From positions 1 to 64,000 of the forward strand of contig NZ_LJPW01000117.1 of assembly GCF_001400735.1 (NCBI RefSeq): DNA of 64,000 nucleotides, written 5' to 3'. Source of the DNA: Pseudomonas caricapapayae (GTDB taxonomy: Bacteria > Pseudomonadota > Gammaproteobacteria > Pseudomonadales > Pseudomonadaceae). This document shows, one piece after another, positions 58,820-64,000 of this stretch. The position numbers were made by a program, and so were the translations under genes. Every line of letters starts with the position of its first letter. The stretch's first letter is position 1. The notes under the pieces are model-generated. The model worked only from the letters and a program-made list of their open reading frames with translations. It was not told where the DNA came from and made no database searches.

Positions 58820-59209
58820 ATGGACCCAACCGACCTAGGCCCAGGCACAGCTACCTGGCTGGGCGGAACGGGCACCATTCTGCTTGGCGGTTTTTTGTGG
58901 CTGCGCAAGTTTCTTTCCAGAGATGCAACAGACCGAGCGATGGACAACGCGGACATCGGCACGGTGCGCCGCCTCAATGAGCTGCTCGACTCCGAACGCG
59001 AGGCGCGCAAGGAGGCAGAAGCGCGCGCTGATCAGTTTGCCAGGGAGCGCAACGAGCTTGCCGCAGCGGTTGGCCGGATGGAGGGCAAGATCGAAGCCCT
59101 CACCAGCCATATTGTCCAGCTCACCGACAAGGTCACCACGCAAAGCGCCGAAATCGCCCGGCTGCGATCCCAACTCGGAGGTGCAAACGATGCACAGATG
59201 CGCAATTGA
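58820..59209 (+). CDS. Small membrane coiled-coil protein, DUF2730-like (Mu gp25 type)
   Basis: A 129-residue protein starting MDPTDLGPGTATWLGG at 58820, with GGAG five bases upstream. One N-terminal hydrophobic helix (WLGGTGTILLGGFLWL) is followed by a long charged coiled coil. Layout resembles Mu gp25/DUF2730 proteins found near the lysis genes of Mu-like phages. A holin role is possible but unsupported. Its last 20 bases overlap the next gene. Confidence 0.6.
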   Translation: MDPTDLGPGTATWLGGTGTILLGGFLWLRKFLSRDATDRAMDNADIGTVRRLNELLDSEREARKEAEARADQFARERNELAAAVGRMEGKIEALTSHIVQLTDKVTTQSAEIARLRSQLGGANDAQMRN

Positions 59210-59528
59210 TTTTATTGCTCGCCATTGGTGGCGGCGCCTGGAGGTCTGGCTGATTTCCGTGCTGCTGATCGCTGGCTGCCTGATGCTCGGCTTTCAGGCC
59301 GGACAGTGGTCGGCCAATGCCGAGCATACGCAGCAGCTGGCCGAGGTTCGCAATGCCTATGACGCAGCACTGGGCAAACGCGACCGACGCCTGGACAGGC
59401 TGGCCGAAACCACCACTCAGGCGGCAGACAGGGTCGAGAGTGCTGCATCGATTGCCAATCAGGCCGCCCACACGGCCAGTCGCGCTGCAGACAAGGCGGA
59501 TGAGGCGCTGGGCAAGGCGAACCAGTAG
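59190..59528 (+). CDS. Single-span membrane coiled-coil protein, i-spanin-like candidate
   Basis: A 112-residue protein starting MHRCAIDFIARHWW at 59190, inside the end of the previous gene, with GGAGG nine bases upstream. One transmembrane helix (VWLISVLLIAGCLMLGFQAG) is followed by about 70 residues of alanine-rich coiled coil. That is the plan of an inner-membrane spanin (Rz), but no outer lipoprotein partner (Rz1) is found in an overlapping frame. Family not recognised. Confidence 0.6.
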   Translation: MHRCAIDFIARHWWRRLEVWLISVLLIAGCLMLGFQAGQWSANAEHTQQLAEVRNAYDAALGKRDRRLDRLAETTTQAADRVESAASIANQAAHTASRAADKADEALGKANQ

Positions 59529-59573
59529 GCATTCCTCACGCCGGATCAACCTTCAACACACGCGGAACCCCTT

Positions 59574-60164
59574 ATGAAGATAACTCCGATAGTTGCCCAT
59601 TTGCAGGCGACCTGCCCGAGCTTTGCCGGGCGAATCAGTGCCGGTATCGACTGGGCTGCGGTCGCCCTCGGCGATCAGCTCGCGCACCCGTCGGCTTACG
59701 TGATTGCCACTGGCGATCAGTCCACACCCAACGATTTGCAGAACGTCATTCGCCAGAACATCACCGACACGATCGATGTCGTGGTGGTGCTCGATGGCGG
59801 TGACAAGCGCGGGCAGGAAGCCAGTGAGCAACTGCATGCCCTGCGCGCCGAACTGTGGCGTGCACTGGTGGGCTGGAGCCCGGATCGCGATTACGACGCG
59901 ATGCAGTACACCGGTGGCGCGCTGGTGCAGATCAGCGGCGACCGGGTGACGTATCGCTTCGGCTTTGCCGCGCAGTTCCAGTTGGGCCGCAACACCTCCG
60001 ACCAACCTGCCGAGACCTGGCACGAAGCGTATCTGGATGGTTTGCCCGGGTTTACCGGCGCCACCCTCGAGATGGACTGCGTTGACCCCGCAGATCCGAA
60101 CCTGAAACCCACCGGCCCTGATGGCCGTATCGAAGCGAAGTTCACAGCAGAGGTAGCCCCATGA
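59574..60164 (+). CDS. Mu gp37-like tail protein (tail-terminator type)
   Basis: A 196-residue protein starting MKITPIVAHLQATCP; GGAA precedes the ATG. The segment DTIDVVVVLDGGDKRGQEA and the end ALVGWSPDRDYDAMQY are typical of the Mu gp37/DUF1834 group, which caps the tail tube in Mu-like contractile tails. First gene of the conserved tail block; its stop overlaps the next start by four bases. Confidence 0.75.
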   Translation: MKITPIVAHLQATCPSFAGRISAGIDWAAVALGDQLAHPSAYVIATGDQSTPNDLQNVIRQNITDTIDVVVVLDGGDKRGQEASEQLHALRAELWRALVGWSPDRDYDAMQYTGGALVQISGDRVTYRFGFAAQFQLGRNTSDQPAETWHEAYLDGLPGFTGATLEMDCVDPADPNLKPTGPDGRIEAKFTAEVAP

Positions 60165-60349
60165 CTCAACGCATCACTGTAGTACCGGCCGAGGGCCGCA
60201 CTGTGCCGGATCCGGAGGCGGGCGATTTGCTGCCCGTCGAAGGGCGGCAGGTGACATTCAACGCCTGGTGGCAGCGTCGTCAGAACGACGGCGACATCAC
60301 CATTCAAACCGAGCAATCCCCTACCACCTATCAAGCCTTAACGGCCTAA
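60161..60349 (+). CDS. DUF2635 family tail protein (Mu gp38-like)
   Basis: A 62-residue protein, MTQRITVVPAEGRTVPDPEAG, matching the small DUF2635/Mu gp38 family always found between the tail terminator and the sheath. Overlaps the preceding gene by ATGA. Function unknown. Confidence 0.8.
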   Translation: MTQRITVVPAEGRTVPDPEAGDLLPVEGRQVTFNAWWQRRQNDGDITIQTEQSPTTYQALTA

Positions 60350-60367
60350 CCAAGAGGAAGCCAAACA

Positions 60368-61864
60368 ATGGCTATCAGCTTTAACAACATTCCATCCGAT
60401 GTCCGCGTGCCGCTGTTTTATGCGGAGATGGACAACTCGGCCGCCAACAGTGCGTCGGCCAGCATGCGTCGCCTGATCGTTGCGCAGGTCAACGATGATG
60501 TGTCCGGACCGGAGCTCGGTTCTCTGGTGCTGGTGCCGAGCGTGGCGCTGGCAAAAAACATCGGCGGTCAGGGCTCCATGCTCGCCTCCATGTATGAAAC
60601 CTGGCGCAAGGCGGACCCGACCGGCGAGGTCTGGTGCCTGCCGCTGCTCAATACCGAAGGTGCCAAGGCCAGCGCGAAAGTCACCCTCACCGGGGCAGCG
60701 ACCGAAGCCGGTCTGCTGAACCTGTATGTCGGCGGCATGCGAGTGCAGGCCACTGTGGTTAATGGTGCAACCGCTGCCCAGGCGGCCACGGCATTGTCGG
60801 TGAAGATCAATGCCACGCCTGACTTGCCGATCACTGCGGCTGTCGAAGCAGGTGTGCTGACCCTTTCCAGCAAATGGAGCGGGGCAAGCGGCAATGACAT
60901 CCAGCTGGAATTCAACCGCCTGGGTAAAACCAATGGCGAAGTCATTCCTGCCGGTTTGACCGCAGCAGTGACGGCCATGACTGGTGGCGTGGGTACGCCT
61001 GATCAGCTCAAGGCACTGGCTGCGCTGGGCGACGAACCGTTCGAATTCATCTGCATGCCGTGGACCGACACCGCCACGCTGGATGCCTGGAAAGCGGCGA
61101 TGGACGACAGCACCGGTCGCTGGAGCTGGGCCCGTCAGTTGTACGGCCACGTTTACAGCGCCAAGCGCGGCACGGTCGGTACGCTGGTGGCTGCAGGTCA
61201 ACTGCGCAACGATCAACACATCACCCTTCAGGGTGTCGAAAACGGTGTTCCGCAACCGGTCTGGCTGCAAGCCGCTGCACTGGCTGCGCGCACGGCGGTG
61301 TTCATTTCTGCCGACGCCAGCCGTCCGACTCAGAGCGGCACCATGCCTGGCATCGATCCGGCTCCGGCCAGTCAGCGTTTCACGCTGACCGAGCGTGAGT
61401 CGCTGCTGCGTTACGGCATCGCCACGGCGTACTACGAAGGCGGTTACGTGCGCATTCAGCGCTCGATCACTACCTATCAGAAGAACGCCTACGGCCAGGC
61501 CGACAACTCGTACCTGGACAGCGAAACCATGCACCAGTCGGCGTTCATCATCCGTCGTCTGCAAGGCATCATCACCAGCAAGTACGGCCGCCACAAGCTG
61601 GCCAATGATGGCACGCGCTTCGGTGCCGGCCAGCCGATCATCACGCCGAGCACCATTCGCGGCGAGCTGATTGCACAGTACGCACGTCTTGAAGAAGAGG
61701 GTCATGTAGAGAACGCCGAAACGTTCGCCCAGCACCTGATCGTCGAGCGTGATGGCAACGACCCAAGCCGCGTGAACGTGATGTTCCCGCCTGATTACAT
61801 CAACGGCCTGCGCGTGTTCGCGCTGCTCAACCAGTTCCGCTTGCAGTACGACGAAGCGGCATAA
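60368..61864 (+). CDS. Contractile tail sheath protein (Mu gpL-like)
   Basis: A 498-residue sheath protein, with GAGGAAG before its ATG. It begins MAISFNNIPSDVRVPLFYAE, as Mu-type sheaths do, and ends in the typical VNVMFPPDYINGLRVFALLNQF segment. Subunits form the outer tube that contracts to drive the core through the target cell envelope. An internal domain at about residues 100-210 is the variable surface region. Followed by an intrinsic terminator. Confidence 0.92.
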   Translation: MAISFNNIPSDVRVPLFYAEMDNSAANSASASMRRLIVAQVNDDVSGPELGSLVLVPSVALAKNIGGQGSMLASMYETWRKADPTGEVWCLPLLNTEGAKASAKVTLTGAATEAGLLNLYVGGMRVQATVVNGATAAQAATALSVKINATPDLPITAAVEAGVLTLSSKWSGASGNDIQLEFNRLGKTNGEVIPAGLTAAVTAMTGGVGTPDQLKALAALGDEPFEFICMPWTDTATLDAWKAAMDDSTGRWSWARQLYGHVYSAKRGTVGTLVAAGQLRNDQHITLQGVENGVPQPVWLQAAALAARTAVFISADASRPTQSGTMPGIDPAPASQRFTLTERESLLRYGIATAYYEGGYVRIQRSITTYQKNAYGQADNSYLDSETMHQSAFIIRRLQGIITSKYGRHKLANDGTRFGAGQPIITPSTIRGELIAQYARLEEEGHVENAETFAQHLIVERDGNDPSRVNVMFPPDYINGLRVFALLNQFRLQYDEAA

Positions 61865-61884
61865 GCCTCACCAACCCTTTCAAG

Positions 61885-61905
61885 CCCGCCTCGTGCGGGT
61901 TTTTT
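61885..61905 (+). terminator. Intrinsic terminator between sheath and tube genes
   Basis: CCCGC-CTCGT-GCGGG followed by six T, 20 bases after the sheath stop and 20 before the tube start. It sits inside the structural operon, where it would reduce tube and tape-measure expression unless overridden. Confidence 0.8.
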
Positions 61906-61924
61906 CATTCTGGAGATAAACAAC

Positions 61925-62272
61925 ATGGGTCAGAAAGTTGCGGGTACCTGCTACATCAAAGTGGATGGCACCCAATTGACCATCAGCGGCGGCGGCGAAG
62001 CCCCTCTGATGGATGTAAAGCGCGAGACGGTCGTGCCCGGCTATTACAAGGAAACCGACAAGACCGCCTGGCTGAAATTCACCGCCGTGCATACCGCGGA
62101 TCTGCCGCTCAAGCTGCTCACCACCGGTGTGGACATGACCATCACCTGTGAATTCAAGAACGGCAAGACTTACGTCCTGTCAGGCGCTTACCTGGTCGAC
62201 GAGCCAAGCAGCAAGGCTGACGACGGCACCATCGAGCTGAAATTCGATGGCAATCAGGGGAGCTGGCAATGA
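61925..62272 (+). CDS. Tail tube protein (Mu gpM-like)
   Basis: A 115-residue protein starting MGQKVAGTCYIKVDGTQLTI, with GGAG upstream. Typical of Mu-type tube proteins: an N-terminal GTCYIKVDG strand and a C-terminal beta region. It stacks in hexameric rings to form the inner needle. Its stop overlaps the next gene's start by four bases. Confidence 0.88.
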   Translation: MGQKVAGTCYIKVDGTQLTISGGGEAPLMDVKRETVVPGYYKETDKTAWLKFTAVHTADLPLKLLTTGVDMTITCEFKNGKTYVLSGAYLVDEPSSKADDGTIELKFDGNQGSWQ

Positions 62273-62565
62273 GTGAAGTCATCGACCTGGCCAGCCCTAT
62301 CGAAGCGCACGGCGAAACCGTTTCGCAACTGACATTCCGGCGTCCTACGGCGCAGGAAGCGCGCGCCATCAAGGCCCTGCCGTACAGGATCGACAAGAAC
62401 GAGGAGGTTTCTCTCGATCTGGACGTGGCGGCGAAGTACATCGCTGTCTGCGCCGGCATCCCGCCCTCGTCTGTCAATCAGCTGGATCTGTGCGACATCA
62501 ACACGTTGAGCTGGAAGGTCGCGAGTTTTTTCATGGCAGCGGCATCAGCAACCTTGAAGGACTGA
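62269..62565 (+). CDS. Tail assembly chaperone, short form (Mu gp41-like)
   Basis: A 98-residue protein starting MSEVIDLASPIEAHGET, matching the phage tail assembly chaperone E family. It coats the tape measure during tube assembly. Near its end the frame crosses T-TTT-TTC, a canonical -1 slippery heptamer, leading to a longer fused form. ATGA overlap with the tube gene. Confidence 0.87.
   Translation: MSEVIDLASPIEAHGETVSQLTFRRPTAQEARAIKALPYRIDKNEEVSLDLDVAAKYIAVCAGIPPSSVNQLDLCDINTLSWKVASFFMAAASATLKD
62526..62532 (+). promoter_or_regulatory. Programmed -1 ribosomal frameshift site (T TTT TTC)
   Basis: In the chaperone reading frame the codons are AGT TTT TTC, so both tRNAs can slip one base back onto TTT TTT. 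The frame entered runs on for 54 residues and ends against the tape-measure start. This is the standard arrangement of tailed-phage chaperone pairs. Confidence 0.82.
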
Positions 62566-62696
62566 TCGCCGTCGTTTACGACCTCGCGTACTTCTGGAAG
62601 ACCGATCCCGAACTGATGATGTCCAGGGAGCTGGACGTCATCACCGAATCGATCTTGCAGGCGCAACGTATCAACCAGATCCTGCAGGGGGAGTGA
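62532..62696 (+). CDS. Frameshift extension of the tail assembly chaperone (GT-type long form)
   Basis: The -1 frame after the slippery site encodes HGSGISNLEGLIAVVYDLAY and onward to QGE, 54 residues. It lacks its own ribosome binding site at a sensible start and is best read as the T part of a fused protein of 142 residues (62269-62532 joined to 62532-62696). The stop TGA shares one base with the tape-measure ATG. The long form normally recruits the tube protein to the tape measure. Confidence 0.8.
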   Translation, partial: HGSGISNLEGLIAVVYDLAYFWKTDPELMMSRELDVITESILQAQRINQILQGE

Positions 62697-64000
62697 TGGC
62701 AGACACTATCAGAACGCTGATTACCGGCGTCGACCAGCTGTCTCCAACGCTGGCAACTATCCGCAACAACGTCAAAGGCCTCGAGACCAGTCTTGGAGAC
62801 TCAGGTCTGGGGGGCATCGAGGTTGGCGAGATAATCAAGGGCAATGCGTTTACAGAGCCCTTGATTGCCGGGGTAAAGGCAGCGATCGGTTTCGAGACCA
62901 GCATGGCCGGCGTAAAACGCTCGTTAAGCTTTGAAACACCACAGCAGTTCCAGCAGATGGGGTCCGACATTCTGGACCTCAGTGAACGGCTGCCGGAAAG
63001 CGCCAACGGCATCGCGGCGATTGTCGCCGCCGGTGCCAAGGCCAATGTACCGCGCGAAGAACTGACCGGGTTTGCCAGCGATGCCGTGAAAATGGGCATC
63101 GCATTCGATCAGACGGCGGCCGAGTCGGGCGACATGATGGCCTCGTGGCGATCATCGTTTCAGCTGACTCAGCCGCAGGTTGCAGCGCTGTCCGAGAAGA
63201 TCAATGTACTCGGCGGCAACAACATGGAAAAGAAAATCGCCACCATGGTCACTGCAATGGGCCCGCTCGGGCCGGTTGCGGGGATGGCCTCCGGGCAACT
63301 GGCGGCAATGGGCGCCACCCTGGCCAGCGTCGATGTGCCGGCCGATGTGGCCGCCAGCGGCATGAAGCGCTTCATGCAGTCGCTGACCGAAGGTGGCGCG
63401 GCGAAAGCCGGGGCGTTCGAGGCGTTGCAGCTCGATGTCAATCAGCTGACCCAAGGCATGCAGAGCGACCCGTCCGGGACCATTGAAAAGGTCCTGACGG
63501 CGGTCTCCAGTGTTGACCCCGGCAAGCAGTCGGATGTCATCACGCAACTGTTCGGTGCCGAATCGCTGGGTGCTATCACGCCGCTGCTGGCCAACCTGGA
63601 TGTGCTCAGGTCCAACCTGGCCAAGGTCGGCGAGGGCGTACAGAACAGCGGTTCCATCCAGAAGGAGTTCGCGGATAACTCCCGGACCACGGCGACTGCC
63701 ATCAAAGAGATGACCAACCGTGTCGATCGTCTGGGCATCAATATCGGCAGTATGTTTCTGCCGGCGATGAACGAAGCAATGGCCGTGATCGGGCCGATGA
63801 TTTCTCAGGTCGCCGCACTGGCGGCCGAACACCCTGGCGTGATCAAGGGTGTGGTGGCCGCTGCGATTGCGTTCGGTGTATTGCAAGTTGCGGTAATGAC
63901 CGCGACGACCGCCATGAGCTTGCTGAGTGCGGTGATGGGCCTGTCACCGCTGGGCCTGATCGTGCGCGGGCTGGCGCTGGCGGCAGGTCTACTGATTGCC
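62696..64000 (+). CDS. Tail tape measure protein, 5' part
   Basis: The first 435 codons are present; the gene runs off the right edge of the window. It starts MADTIRTLITGVDQLSPTLAT, and residues about 130-330 match the PhageMin_Tail/TP901-type tape measure core (LTGFASDAVKMGIAFDQTA, TAMGPLGPVAGMASGQLAAM). A hydrophobic stretch begins near residue 380 (GVIKGVVAAAIAFGVLQVAV). It sets tail length and is ejected through the needle tip. The ATG shares one base with the preceding stop. Confidence 0.9.
   Translation, partial: MADTIRTLITGVDQLSPTLATIRNNVKGLETSLGDSGLGGIEVGEIIKGNAFTEPLIAGVKAAIGFETSMAGVKRSLSFETPQQFQQMGSDILDLSERLPESANGIAAIVAAGAKANVPREELTGFASDAVKMGIAFDQTAAESGDMMASWRSSFQLTQPQVAALSEKINVLGGNNMEKKIATMVTAMGPLGPVAGMASGQLAAMGATLASVDVPADVAASGMKRFMQSLTEGGAAKAGAFEALQLDVNQLTQGMQSDPSGTIEKVLTAVSSVDPGKQSDVITQLFGAESLGAITPLLANLDVLRSNLAKVGEGVQNSGSIQKEFADNSRTTATAIKEMTNRVDRLGINIGSMFLPAMNEAMAVIGPMISQVAALAAEHPGVIKGVVAAAIAFGVLQVAVMTATTAMSLLSAVMGLSPLGLIVRGLALAAGLLIA

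Noticed and set aside
59317..59577. Overlapping frame tested as an outer spanin (Rz1) lipoprotein
   Set aside because: No signal peptide or lipobox; the sequence is arginine-rich and looks like a shadow of the genuine frame.
62490..62696. Independent gene starting at the ATG at 62490 in the tail chaperone region
   Set aside because: No ribosome binding site, and the T-TTT-TTC heptamer explains the downstream frame better as a -1 extension.

Overview
The window reads as chromosome of a Pseudomonas, and best as a member of the P. syringae group. The gene order davA-davB-Lrp regulator, rpoD-dnaG-rpsU, tsaD-plsY-folB-folK-cca, spoVR-yeaH-prkA, glpE-apaH-apaG-rsmA-pdxA-surA-lptD, amgK-murU and rpe-gph-trpE is the familiar fluorescent-pseudomonad backbone. 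A Mu-like defective tail cluster directly after trpE is the known site (trpE-trpG) of R-type syringacins, the tailocins of P. syringae. Species assignment is from recalled gene order and protein similarity, not from a search.

Layout. 1-3949 (minus): FUSC membrane protein, Lrp/AsnC regulator, lysine 2-monooxygenase (davB) and the amidase davA, cut by the window edge: lysine to 5-aminovalerate. 4287-12753 (plus): a secreted M20 peptidase, a GNAT acetyltransferase, a 1346-residue Pls/PosA-type synthetase (adenylation, carrier, then three membrane-embedded left-handed-helix modules), its overlapping phosphopantetheinyl transferase, an AraC regulator and a LysE-type exporter. 12927-16643 (minus): FNT channel, tRNA-Ile2(CAT), and a PAS-PAS-PAS-GGDEF-EAL protein. 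16911-21493 (minus): the rpsU-dnaG-rpoD macromolecular synthesis cluster. 21692-25621: tsaD, plsY, folB, folK, cca. 25719-30593 (minus): prkA, yeaH, spoVR stress-kinase operon. 30879-38464 (minus): glpE, then apaH/apaG/rsmA/pdxA/surA/lptD, tightly packed with overlaps. 38594-41113 (plus): amgK-murU peptidoglycan recycling and a DnaJ-domain protein. 42230-49789 (plus): a two-component system with a periplasmic solute-binding sensor, a REPIN-like inverted repeat, and a four-gene polyamine-type ABC importer. 49909-52950: rpe, gph, trpE. 53023-54945 (minus): EstA-type autotransporter esterase.

55051-64000 is the tailocin. Its control region holds a PrtN-like activator, a DUF1654 protein, a PrtR/LexA-like self-cleaving repressor, five 13-bp operators of the form ATACA-N3-TGTAT, and a LexA-type box. 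Rightward come a Q-like antiterminator, an intrinsic terminator, a Mu Com-like zinc protein, a GH5-like glycoside hydrolase, two small coiled-coil membrane proteins, and then tail terminator, DUF2635, sheath, tube, tail chaperone (with a canonical -1 slippery site) and the start of the tape measure. No head, portal, terminase, integrase or transposase gene is seen in the part inside the window.

The parts most worth pursuing are: (1) the com-GH5 pair, which has the layout of the phage Mu com-mom operon but with a glycoside hydrolase in the mom position and a mutually exclusive RNA pairing at its ribosome binding site; (2) a control circuit in which a repressor, an antiterminator and three internal terminator hairpins appear to gate the tail genes; and (3) the Pls/PosA synthetase with its own carrier-protein activating enzyme, a candidate maker of an undescribed amino-acid homopolymer.
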